Positions 35,422-43,334 of a stretch of DNA of 64,000 nt are shown piece after piece. Position 1 is the stretch's first letter. Each line of letters starts with the position of its first letter. Where the stretch lies: positions 124,001 to 188,000 of the forward strand of contig NZ_JARKOZ010000046.1 in the NCBI RefSeq assembly GCF_029978005.1, written 5' to 3'. Made by a program: the position numbers and the translations under genes. Under the pieces are notes generated by a model, which saw nothing but the letters and a program-made list of their open reading frames with translations, was not told the DNA's origin and searched no databases. Origin of the DNA: Solidesulfovibrio sp. Lineage in GTDB: Bacteria; Desulfobacterota; Desulfovibrionia; Desulfovibrionales; Desulfovibrionaceae.

Positions 35422-36924
35422 ATGGGAGACGGCATGATGGCACGAAGACCCGCAATGTCCGTGATGGTGCTCAACGCGCCGTTTCTGCCCCGGTTCTCCC
35501 GGCCCCAGCGTTCGCCGGCCGTGACCAAGTCCGCCACGCTCTATTTTCCGCTCTTCCTGGCCCAGGCCGCCGCCGTGCTCGACGCCGACGGCTTCGCCGT
35601 GGACCTGGTGGACGCACCGGCCGACGGCTTGGAGCTCGGCGACGTCGTGGCCCGGGCGGTGCAGTCCGCCCCGAAGCTGGTGGTCATCGACACCTCCACC
35701 CCGAGCATCGCCGCCGACGTCGCCGCCGCCGCCGCCCTGCGCCAGACCCTGCCCGGACTTTTCACCCTGCTGGTCGGCCCCCACGCCACGGCTCTGCCGG
35801 ACGAGGTTCTGACCAGCCGGCCCTGGGCTGTCCGCGCCGTGGCCCGGCGCGAATACGACCTCACCGTGCTGGAGCTGGCCCGGGTCCTGGACAGCGGCCC
35901 GGCCACGCCCGAACGGCTGGCGAAAATAGAGGGCCTGAGCTTTCTCGACGACGCCGGCCGGGTGGTCCACAACCCCGACCGGCCCTTCATCGACGACCTC
36001 GACCGCCTGCCGCCCGTGGCCCCGGTCTACAAGCGCTTTCTGGACATCCGGCAGTACTTCAATCCCAACGCCAAGCCGCCCATGGTGACGCTGGCCACCT
36101 CGCGCGGCTGCCCCTATCGCTGCTCGTTTTGCCTGCATCCCCAGACCCTGACCGGCCGGGCGGCGCGCTGCCGCTCCATCGAACGGGTGCTCGACGAAGT
36201 GGCCTGGTGCCTGGACAATTTTCCCGGGCTGCGCACGGTCTTTTTCGAGGACGACACGCTGACGGCCGACCGGGCGCGCTGCAAGGCGTTTTGCGCCGCC
36301 ATCGTGCGCCGGGGGCTGGCGTTCGAATGGTCCGCCAACAGCCGGGCCGACCTGCCGGCCGAGGTGCTTTTCGCCATGGCCAAGGCCGGCTGCCGGCAGG
36401 TGTGCGTGGGCTTCGAGTCCGCCGACCCGGCCGCCCTGTCCTCCATGAAAAAGGGCCTCGGCGTCGAGCGCATGCTGCGCTTTCGCGCCGACGCCCGGGC
36501 CGCCGGCATCAAGGTCCACGGCTGCTTCATCTTCGGCTTTCCCGGCGACACCGAGGCGTCGATCATGGCCACCATCGACTTCGCCCTGCGCCTGGGGCCG
36601 GACACGGCCCAGTTCTACCCGGTCATGGTCTACCCCGGCACCGAGGCCTACGACGACTACCGGGCCCGGGGCCGCATCGAGGCCGCCGACTGGCGCGACT
36701 GGCTCACCCCGCAGGGGCTGCACAACTGCGTGGTGCGAAACGAGACACTGTCCCCCCAGGAGCTGGTGCGGCTGTGCGACCTGGCCCGGCGGCGCTTCTA
36801 CCTGCGGCCGTCGTTTCTCGTCCGCCGCGCCCTGGCCGCCGCCGTCTCCCCGGGCGAGGCGGCGCGCACCCTGCGGGCCGCCAGGACGTTCTTCAAGCAC
36901 CTGGTCTTCGGGTCCAAGGTCTAG
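35422..36924 (+). CDS. B12-binding-type radical SAM protein
   Basis: 500-residue protein. The N-terminal domain (SVMVLNAPFLPRF, VVIDTSTPSI, LLVGPHATALPDEVL) is of the B12-binding type, followed by the radical SAM site C230-x3-C234-x2-C237 in SRGCPYRCSFC. FFEDDTLTADR and VCVGFESAD are typical of BchE/TIGR-type members; GFPGDTEASIMAT follows. The ATG at 35422 is preferred because GGGAGGGGG lies about 8 bases upstream; a second ATG at 35434 also has GGGAG nearby. This is the fourth radical SAM gene in 9 kb. Confidence 0.86.
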   Translation: MGDGMMARRPAMSVMVLNAPFLPRFSRPQRSPAVTKSATLYFPLFLAQAAAVLDADGFAVDLVDAPADGLELGDVVARAVQSAPKLVVIDTSTPSIAADVAAAAALRQTLPGLFTLLVGPHATALPDEVLTSRPWAVRAVARREYDLTVLELARVLDSGPATPERLAKIEGLSFLDDAGRVVHNPDRPFIDDLDRLPPVAPVYKRFLDIRQYFNPNAKPPMVTLATSRGCPYRCSFCLHPQTLTGRAARCRSIERVLDEVAWCLDNFPGLRTVFFEDDTLTADRARCKAFCAAIVRRGLAFEWSANSRADLPAEVLFAMAKAGCRQVCVGFESADPAALSSMKKGLGVERMLRFRADARAAGIKVHGCFIFGFPGDTEASIMATIDFALRLGPDTAQFYPVMVYPGTEAYDDYRARGRIEAADWRDWLTPQGLHNCVVRNETLSPQELVRLCDLARRRFYLRPSFLVRRALAAAVSPGEAARTLRAARTFFKHLVFGSKV

Positions 36925-36964
36925 CTCTCCTTAAAAATTACTCAATAGAGATGGAATATTAGCC

Positions 36965-37975
36965 ATGGCTCCCCTTGACGTCGCCGTGGTCGTGCCGGCC
37001 TACAACGCCGCCGCCACCCTGCCCGAAACCCTGGCCGCCCTGGCCCGCCAGACCTACGACGCCGGCCGGGTGGAGGTCGTGGTGGTGGACGACGGCTCGA
37101 GCGACGGCACCGCCGCCGTGGCGGCGCGGTTCGGGATCACGGTCGTGCGCCAGGAGAACCGGGGGCCGGCGGCGGCGCGAAACGCGGGCGTGGCGGCGAG
37201 CGCCGGGCACGTGGTCGTTTTTACCGACGCCGACTGCGTGCCCGAGCCGGATTTCCTGGCCGCCCTCGTCGCGCCGCTTCTGGCCGACCCGGGCGTGGCC
37301 GGGGCCCAGGGGGCCTACCGCACGACCCAGACGTCCTTGACCGCCCGCTTCGCCCAGTGCGAGTTCGAGGACCGCTACGCCTACGCCTCGCGCTTTCCCT
37401 GCCTGGACCTCGTGGCCACCTACGCCGCCGCCTTCCGCCGCGACGTGTTCGAGGCCGCCGGCGGCTTCGACGCCGCCTTCACCAAGGCCGACAACGAGGA
37501 CACCGAGCTTTCCTATCGCCTGTGCCGCCTGGGCCGCCGCCTCGTCTTCGCCCCCGAGGCCCGGGTGGCCCACAGGCATCCGGCCACGCTCGGGCGTTAC
37601 CTGCGCGTGAAGGCCGGCCGGGCCTACTGGCGGCTGCGCGCCTGCCGGAATCACCCGGAAAAGCTCGTGCGCGACGGCTACACCCCGCCCGTGATCCGCT
37701 TCCAGACGGCGCTCGGGGCCGTCTGTCTGGGCGGGGTCGCCTTGTGGCCGGTGCTCGGCGGCGCGGTCGCGGCCGGCGCGGCGGCGGGCATCATGCTTTC
37801 GAGCCTGCCCTTCGCCCGTTTCGCCGCGCGACGAGACAGCGCCGTGGGCCTGCTGGCCCCGGGCTTCGTCCTGGCCCGTTCCCTGGCCTTCGCCGCCGGA
37901 GCCCTGGCCGGGGCGGCCCGGCGGTTCGCGCCCGGCAGCGCCTGCGACGCCTCGGGCGGGGGGAAGCGGCCGTGA
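36965..37975 (+). CDS. GT2 glycosyltransferase with C-terminal hydrophobic region
   Basis: 336-residue protein. VAVVVPAYNAAATLPETL, VVVVDDGSSDGT and VVFTDADCVPEPDF (DXD) mark the family 2 catalytic domain, and AGGFDAAFTKADNEDTELSYRL holds the catalytic ED/QxxRW-like region. Three hydrophobic segments occur from about residue 240 to 320. It would transfer a sugar on the cytoplasmic face. It is followed immediately by a GT4 gene through a GTGA overlap. Confidence 0.87.
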   Translation: MAPLDVAVVVPAYNAAATLPETLAALARQTYDAGRVEVVVVDDGSSDGTAAVAARFGITVVRQENRGPAAARNAGVAASAGHVVVFTDADCVPEPDFLAALVAPLLADPGVAGAQGAYRTTQTSLTARFAQCEFEDRYAYASRFPCLDLVATYAAAFRRDVFEAAGGFDAAFTKADNEDTELSYRLCRLGRRLVFAPEARVAHRHPATLGRYLRVKAGRAYWRLRACRNHPEKLVRDGYTPPVIRFQTALGAVCLGGVALWPVLGGAVAAGAAAGIMLSSLPFARFAARRDSAVGLLAPGFVLARSLAFAAGALAGAARRFAPGSACDASGGGKRP

Positions 37976-39099
37976 GGGTCGGCCTCGACCTGCACAGTCT
38001 GTCCGGGCTCATGCAGGGCTCGCGCACCTACATGGCCAACCTGGCGGCCCGGCTGCCCGCCGCCGCGCCGGACATCGACTTCGTCTTCTACGCCGTGGAC
38101 CCGGATGCCCCCCACATCCGGGCCCTGGCCGGCGAGGCCCCAAACGTCGCCCTACGCCCCATACCGGCCGGCCGTTTCGCCCGCTTGGTCTGGCCGTTCC
38201 CGGACCGGGCCGCCCGGGAGACGGACCTGCTCCACTGCCAGTACCTGGGGCCCCTTCGCGGCGGGCCGCCCACGGTGCTGTCCATCCACGACATCCTGCA
38301 CGAGACCATGCCCGAGCATTTTCCCAAGGGGCTGGGGTCGCTCATGCGCCGGCTCTACCCGGCCGGGGCCCGCCGGGCGGCCGGGGTGCTGACCATTTCC
38401 GAATTCAGCCGTCGGGAGATCGTCTCCCGCTACGGCGTGCCCGAGAACCGGGTGGCCTTCGCCCACCTCGGCGTGGGGGAGGAGTTTTCGCCCGTGGCCG
38501 ATCCGACCCGCATCGAAGCCATGCGCGCCCGGCTGGGCCTGCCGGGCGCGCCGTACATTCTGACCGTGGGGCGCATCGAGCCGCGAAAGAACCTGCCCGC
38601 CCTGGTCGCGGCCCACGCCCTGGTGCGGCAGCGCCTGGGAGAGGGCGCGCCGGCGCTGGTCCTGGCCGGCGGACGCGACCGGCTCTTCGCCCGCTTCCAC
38701 GACCGCCTCCGGGGCGACGGCGCGGCGCGGGGGATTTTCCTGGCCGGCTCCGTACCGCAGGAGGAGTTGCCGGCGCTCTACAGCGGCGCGGCGGCCTTCG
38801 CCTACCCGAGCTTCGGCGAGGGCTTCGGCCTGCCCGTGGCCGAGGCCATGGCCTGCGGCGCGCCGGTGGTGGCCACGTCCGCCCCGGCCGTGCCCGAGGT
38901 GACGGCCGGGGCGGCCCTGCACGTCGCGCCCGAGGACGTTGCCGGCCTGGCCGAGGCCCTGCTCCGGGTGGTCACGGACAAGGAGCTTGCCGGCGAACTG
39001 CGCGCCAGGGGCCTGGCCCGGGCGCGGGCGCTCACCTGGGACGCGGCCGTGGCCCTGGCCGTGGCCGCCTACCGCCGGGCCGCGGCGCGGCCGGCCTGA
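37972..39099 (+). CDS. GT4 family glycosyltransferase
   Basis: 375-residue GT-B protein starting with GTG at 37972. The N-terminal domain (VGLDLHSLSGLMQGSRTYM, SIHDILHE) is followed by LTVGRIEPRKNL and YPSFGEGFGLPVAEAMACG, whose E-x7-E pair contacts the nucleotide sugar. These are mannosyl/rhamnosyltransferase-like retaining enzymes. It overlaps the GT2 gene upstream and closes the plus-strand glycosylation block. Confidence 0.9.
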   Translation: MRVGLDLHSLSGLMQGSRTYMANLAARLPAAAPDIDFVFYAVDPDAPHIRALAGEAPNVALRPIPAGRFARLVWPFPDRAARETDLLHCQYLGPLRGGPPTVLSIHDILHETMPEHFPKGLGSLMRRLYPAGARRAAGVLTISEFSRREIVSRYGVPENRVAFAHLGVGEEFSPVADPTRIEAMRARLGLPGAPYILTVGRIEPRKNLPALVAAHALVRQRLGEGAPALVLAGGRDRLFARFHDRLRGDGAARGIFLAGSVPQEELPALYSGAAAFAYPSFGEGFGLPVAEAMACGAPVVATSAPAVPEVTAGAALHVAPEDVAGLAEALLRVVTDKELAGELRARGLARARALTWDAAVALAVAAYRRAAARPA

Positions 39100-39462
39100 G
39101 GCGGGTGGTTCTCCGTCCGGCCGACCGGGCGGATTACATCTCCGTCACCCCTTCGGTCAGATGGGGCCGGGAAGGCGAAAATGCTCCAGGCAAAACCACC
39201 GGTCCGATCGAGGCGCCGACGCCGGGAGAATGGCGCGGACGGGCTTGAGACCTTGCTTTCCGGCGGGGCTTCTGGAACAGGTGTTGCCGCTGGGAAACGT
39301 TGTTCGGAGGATGGCTGCAACCGGTATTTTATTTTCGCTTTTCCCGCTTGCCCATAGAATAAACTGGACGCAATGGGAAAAAACATGTTAGAAGTGCTTG
39401 ATTCCTACCTGTTGAGTAGGTATACCGCCCGTTTCCGAACCAAAGCCAACAAGAGGAAACAC
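39100..39462 (+). other. gene-free region upstream of mucR
   Basis: 363 bases between the GT4 gene and mucR. No convincing gene is seen; a frame starting at 39373 is an N-terminal extension of mucR that overlaps its promoter. The right half is AT-rich compared with the flanks and holds the promoter at 39398-39426. No terminator for the GT4 gene is obvious. Confidence 0.6.
39398..39426 (+). promoter_or_regulatory. sigma70-type promoter of mucR with dyad in the spacer
   Basis: TTGATT (39398-39403) and TATACC (39421-39426) are separated by exactly 17 bases. The spacer itself is an inverted repeat, CCTAC-N7-GTAGG (39404-39420). Transcription would start near 39433, 30 bases before the mucR ATG. 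A dyad between the two hexamers is a natural repressor site, perhaps for MucR autoregulation, which is known in alphaproteobacterial MucR but is only inferred here. Confidence 0.6.
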
Positions 39463-39864
39463 ATGGAAGAGTATCTGCAAAGCGCGCTGGAAATCGTCAA
39501 GGCGCAGGCCGGATCGCGGCCCATGACCGAGGAAGAGATTCTCAGCATGGTGAAATCCGTGGCTGGCGGCATCGCCGGACTTGTGGGCGGCCAGCTTCAA
39601 GCGGCTGGCGAAGAATCCGCCGCCCCGGCCATGGACCCGAAAAAAGCCATCAAGGAAGCCTCCATCGTCTGTCTGGAGTGCGGCAAATCCTTCAAGGTCA
39701 TCACCAAGAAGCATCTTGCGTCCCACGGCCTCACCGCCGAGGAATACCGTGCCAAGTACGGCTACAAGAAGACCCAGGCCCTGGCCTGCAAGTCCCTGGC
39801 CCGGGAACGCCGCGCCAAGATGAAGGACATGAAGCTCTGGGAGCGCCGCAAGAAGGCCGAATAG
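39463..39864 (+). CDS. mucR: MucR/Ros-family zinc-finger transcriptional regulator
   Basis: 133-residue regulator. Residues 1-35 form an N-terminal helical oligomerisation segment (MEEYLQSALEIVKAQAG), and the DNA-binding zinc finger has C70-x2-C73-x10-H84-x3-H88 (VCLECGKSFKVITKKHLASH). The basic C-terminus is KARRERR-like (ARERRAKMKDMKLWERRKK). The family, well known in Rhizobiales and common in Desulfovibrio, controls exopolysaccharide and other surface functions. The ATG at 39463 is chosen over 39373 because AGAGGA lies 6 bases upstream and the promoter lies between the two. It could regulate the nearby glycan genes. Confidence 0.9.
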   Translation: MEEYLQSALEIVKAQAGSRPMTEEEILSMVKSVAGGIAGLVGGQLQAAGEESAAPAMDPKKAIKEASIVCLECGKSFKVITKKHLASHGLTAEEYRAKYGYKKTQALACKSLARERRAKMKDMKLWERRKKAE

Positions 39865-39962
39865 GACGATTCGCCGCCAGTGCCGCCTCCGGCGGTTCCG
39901 CCGTTGGGCGGGGGCGTAGCGTCGCGGCGGAGAGCCTCGCCGCGTGATACCTGGGAGCCGCC

Positions 39963-40787
39963 ATGGACGATGCCGGGATGCGGGCCCTTTGGGCCATGAC
40001 CCTCGACGAGAAGATCGCCGCTTCCAAGGCCGTGCTCGCCTCGGCCATGGGGCGGTTCGGCCGGGATTTCTGGGTGGCCTGGACCGGGGCCAAGGACAGC
40101 ACGCTGGTCCTGTGGCTCACCCGGGAGGCCTGCGCCGAAAAAGGCCTGCCCATGCCCCGGGTGCTGACCATCGACGAGGGGGACGCCTTCGAGGAGGTCA
40201 AGGCCTTTCAGGAGCGCATGGTCCGGGAATGGGGACTCGACCTGACCATGGCCGCCAATCGGGAGGTCCTCTCCAGGAATCCGAACATCGGCGATTACAT
40301 CGCCGTGGACGAGTTGTCGGCGGAAAGCCGGGCCGAGGTGGAGCGGGCAGGCTTCACCGGTCCGGGGTTCCCCTTCGACCCGGAATCGCCTGTGGGCAAC
40401 CAGCTCATGAAGGTCGCGCCCATGAACGCGTTTCTGCGTCAGGCCGGCGTGGCCGCCCTGGCCACGGCCATCCGCTGGGACGAGCACCCGGCCCGGGCCG
40501 GCGAGGATTACGAAAGCCCGCGCCAGACCCCGCCCCATCTGCGCGTGCACCCCATCCTGCACATGCGCGAGGCCGACGTGTGGGACGTCACCCTTTCCCG
40601 GGGCATTCCCTTCTGCGAACTCTACCGCCAGGGCTACCGGAGCCTGGGCACCAAGACCGGCACCGTGCGCGTCAGCGATCTGCCCGCCTGGGAACAGGAC
40701 CTGACGGACCGCTCCGCCGAACGGGCCGGCCGGGACCAGGAAAAGGAAGAGGCCATGGAGCAGCTGCGCTCCCTGGGCTACATGTAG
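39963..40787 (+). CDS. PP-loop protein of the PAPS reductase / CysD family
   Basis: 274-residue protein with a modified PP-loop TGAKDST at residues 41-47 (Thr-Gly-Ala for Ser-Gly-Gly). ADVWDVTLSRGIPFCELYRQGYRSLG is the conserved family region near the C-terminus that contacts the substrate. No Cys of the assimilatory PAPS reductase ECGLH tail is present, so it is not a standard reductase and may be a CysD-type adenylyltransferase or another adenylating enzyme. GGGAG lies 5 bases before the ATG. Flanked by mucR and small exported proteins. Confidence 0.75.
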   Translation: MDDAGMRALWAMTLDEKIAASKAVLASAMGRFGRDFWVAWTGAKDSTLVLWLTREACAEKGLPMPRVLTIDEGDAFEEVKAFQERMVREWGLDLTMAANREVLSRNPNIGDYIAVDELSAESRAEVERAGFTGPGFPFDPESPVGNQLMKVAPMNAFLRQAGVAALATAIRWDEHPARAGEDYESPRQTPPHLRVHPILHMREADVWDVTLSRGIPFCELYRQGYRSLGTKTGTVRVSDLPAWEQDLTDRSAERAGRDQEKEEAMEQLRSLGYM

Positions 40788-40814
40788 CTTTCGCCGCCGC
40801 CGCGCGCCGCGTGG

Positions 40815-41213
40815 CTACCAGAGAAAAGCCAGGCGGGCCAGGCCCGTCTTCCCCACGGTGACGGTCTGCGTCCGCGCCGTGCCGAGAGCCGTGGCCGTGA
40901 CGGCGTAGCGGCCGGGCGGCAGCTGCAGCAGGAGCACCGGCCCCTCGGCCGTCAGCTGCGTGGCCACCGGACCGCGCAGGCTCACGGCCACGTCGCCGAG
41001 GTAGGCCCGGTCCGAGCGGGCGAATTCCATCTTCAGGGTGTAGGCTCCGGCCATGGCCTCCATGGCCGCCCGTTCGTCCGTGCCGACGCCGCCCGTGACG
41101 TAGGCCACGCCCTGGGGCGTGGTCCGGGCGGTCTGGGCCGCAAGCGGGCCGGCCACGAGCAGGCAGGCCGCAAGACCGAACAGCAGGGTGAAGGAAACCG
41201 ATTTCGCGGACAT
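40815..41213 (-). CDS. small exported protein of unknown function
   Basis: 132 residues with a signal peptide (MSAKSVSFTLLFGLAACLLVAGPLAAQ, cut after AQ) and a mature domain of about 105 residues. LLQLPPGRYAVTATALGTARTQTVTV near the end resembles a carboxypeptidase-regulatory/PEGA-like beta fold. GGAGG lies 6 bases before the ATG. The role is unknown; periplasmic location is predicted. Confidence 0.7.
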   Translation of the reverse strand: MSAKSVSFTLLFGLAACLLVAGPLAAQTARTTPQGVAYVTGGVGTDERAAMEAMAGAYTLKMEFARSDRAYLGDVAVSLRGPVATQLTAEGPVLLLQLPPGRYAVTATALGTARTQTVTVGKTGLARLAFLW

Positions 41214-41293
41214 GGCGCACCTCCCCGCGAGAGGGACGGGCCGCCGCCCCCATGGCGGCGGCGTTGGACGCGGCGCGGCCGGGACTCCGGGCC

Positions 41294-41635
41294 CTACTGC
41301 GCCGGCAGGGTGCTGACGAAAAGGCTCAAGGATCCGTCCTCGTCCCGGTACACGTTGCCGGTCAGCGTGACCTGCTTGCCCTTGTTCCGCTTGTGGAAGG
41401 CCTCTTCGGTCTCCAGCGAAATCTCCTCGGGCGTGAGCACGAGGTAGGTCGTGCCGCCGTCCGTGGTCAGGAGCAGGCCGTCGCTGTAGTCCTCTTCGAT
41501 GACGCCTGTGATGCTCGCTCCGGTCTTGATGGGCTTCATGTCCTCGTCGGGCGTGGCCGCCCGGGCCAGGCCGGCCGCAAGGATCAAGGCCGCCAGGATG
41601 ACCGCCGCCGCAACGGTCGTACGCAACGTCTTCAT
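41294..41635 (-). CDS. small exported protein of unknown function
   Basis: 113 residues starting MKTLRTTVAAAVILAALIL with a predicted signal peptide ending near ARA. The mature part (about 88 residues) is acidic and predicted to be beta-rich (GASITGVIEEDYSDGLLLTT, KGKQVTLTGNVYRDEDG), resembling a small OB-fold exported protein. The ATG at 41635 follows GGAGG by 5 bases. It shares the minus strand with the preceding exported protein, 80 bases away. Function unknown. Confidence 0.7.
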   Translation of the reverse strand: MKTLRTTVAAAVILAALILAAGLARAATPDEDMKPIKTGASITGVIEEDYSDGLLLTTDGGTTYLVLTPEEISLETEEAFHKRNKGKQVTLTGNVYRDEDGSLSLFVSTLPAQ

Positions 41636-41789
41636 GCCGCCTCCGCGCGACGCTTCGAGAAAATTTCTATCCCGACGGGCGCGCGCCGCACGGGACGCCA
41701 TCCTTTATACCGGATCGAACCGGTCGGCAATAACCCGCCAATCGCCCGCGAGCCTTGCCAAAAAAGCTGCTCCCGGCGTATGTTGGGGC

Positions 41790-43334
41790 ATGACCGTAAA
41801 AGAAAAGCCCCACACGATTCCCTGTTCTCCCCGCGCGCCCCTGGCCGGCGGGATCTACGCCCTGCTGCGGGCCTCGGCCGAGGCCGACCCCGACGGCCCG
41901 GCCATCCTGGCCGGGGAAACCATCGTGCGCCAGGCCGCCCTGGCCGAGGACGTGGCCCGGCTCGCCCAGGCCCTGGCCGGCATGGGACTGGCCAAAGGGG
42001 AGCGCCTGGCCGTCTTCGGCCGCAAGACGCCGCAGGCCGTCACGGCCTTTCTGGCCGCCGCCGCCGCCGGCGCGGTGTTCTTCCCCGTGGACCCCAACCA
42101 GCCGCCGGACGTCACGCGCGCCATCCTCGACCGGCTGCGCCCGGCCGTGCTGTGCGTGGCGGCCGAATTCCTGCCCGTTCTGGGCGCGATCTTCCCGGAC
42201 GGCCCGCCTTTCGCCGTGGCGGTCATGGACGGCTCGGCCCCGGCGGGGCTGCCGACGTTGGCCGAGCTGGCCGCCGGCCCCTTTCCGGTCGCCCTGCCCG
42301 AGGTCGGGCCGGACGACCCGGTCTACCTGAACTTCACCTCCGGCACCACGGGCGCGCCCAAGGGCGCGGTCACGACCCTCGGCAACCTGCTGGCCAACAC
42401 CGAGGCCAGCGTGGCCGCCTTCGGCCTGACCCCGCAAGACGTGCACCTGTGCATGATGCCGGTTTTCGTCCATCCCCACGAGACGCTCCTGCGCCCGCTT
42501 TTCCTCGGCGGCCCCATGGTCCTGTGCGACCGGGTGGCGGCCAAGGCCGTGGCCGGGGCCTGCGCGCGCCACAAGGTCACCGCGCTCATGGCCGTGGCCG
42601 CCATCTACGAGACGCTCGTGCGCCTGCCGGCCGGCGCGGACAATCCCCTGGCCACGGTGCGCGTGGCCGAATCCGGCGGCATGCACGTGCCGTCGGCCCT
42701 GGCCCGGGGGCTTTTCGCCCGCTTCGGGGCGTCCATCCTGCCGGTGTGGGGCTCGACCGAGACCACGGGCGTGGCCCTGGCCAACCGGCCGGGCGAGTCC
42801 CACGTTCCGTGCCGGCTGGGTCGGCCCGTGCCGGGCTACCTGGTGCGGGTTGTGGGCGAGGACGGCGCGGACGTCGGCGACGGCGAACCCGGGGAGCTGG
42901 TGGTTTCCGGGCCCGGGGTCTGTCCGGGCTATTTCGGCGAGCAGTCCCGGCGGGAATTTCGTCTCTACGGCGGCCGGTTCCGCACGGGCGACATCGTGCG
43001 CCGGGAGGCCGACGGGGCCTACTCTTTCGCCGGCCGGCAGAGCATGCTGCTCAAGGTCGGGGGCATGAAGGTCTTTCCGGTGGAGATCGAGGAGGCGCTT
43101 CGGGCCCATCCGGACGTGGCCGAGTGCATCGTCGTGCCCGTGTCCGACCCGCTTCGGGGCGAGGCGGCCAAGGCCGTGGCCGTGCCCAGGGCCGGGGCGG
43201 CGCTCACGCCCGGGGAGCTGCGCCGGTTTCTGGCCGGCCGGCTCCACCGCATGAAGCTGCCGCGCGTCATCGAGATTCGCGACGCCCTGCCGCGCACGCC
43301 GGGAGGCAAGATCGCATGGCGCGCCCTCGTGTAG
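41790..43334 (+). CDS. AMP-dependent acyl/aryl-CoA-type ligase
   Basis: 514-residue ANL-superfamily adenylating enzyme. NFTSGTTGAPKGAV is the phosphate-binding loop, WGSTETTG the aromatic/acid-binding segment, GRFRTGDIVR the hinge motif, and PGGKIAWRALV the C-terminal catalytic Lys. It would activate a carboxylic acid as acyl-AMP and pass it to CoA or a carrier. No carrier domain is attached. The substrate cannot be read. It overlaps the DUF362 gene by 19 bases, linking the two. Confidence 0.85.
   Translation: MTVKEKPHTIPCSPRAPLAGGIYALLRASAEADPDGPAILAGETIVRQAALAEDVARLAQALAGMGLAKGERLAVFGRKTPQAVTAFLAAAAAGAVFFPVDPNQPPDVTRAILDRLRPAVLCVAAEFLPVLGAIFPDGPPFAVAVMDGSAPAGLPTLAELAAGPFPVALPEVGPDDPVYLNFTSGTTGAPKGAVTTLGNLLANTEASVAAFGLTPQDVHLCMMPVFVHPHETLLRPLFLGGPMVLCDRVAAKAVAGACARHKVTALMAVAAIYETLVRLPAGADNPLATVRVAESGGMHVPSALARGLFARFGASILPVWGSTETTGVALANRPGESHVPCRLGRPVPGYLVRVVGEDGADVGDGEPGELVVSGPGVCPGYFGEQSRREFRLYGGRFRTGDIVRREADGAYSFAGRQSMLLKVGGMKVFPVEIEEALRAHPDVAECIVVPVSDPLRGEAAKAVAVPRAGAALTPGELRRFLAGRLHRMKLPRVIEIRDALPRTPGGKIAWRALV

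Noticed and set aside
39373-39462. Extended mucR start
   Set aside because: It covers the promoter hexamers, and the residues do not match the family; ATG 39463 has a good ribosome site.
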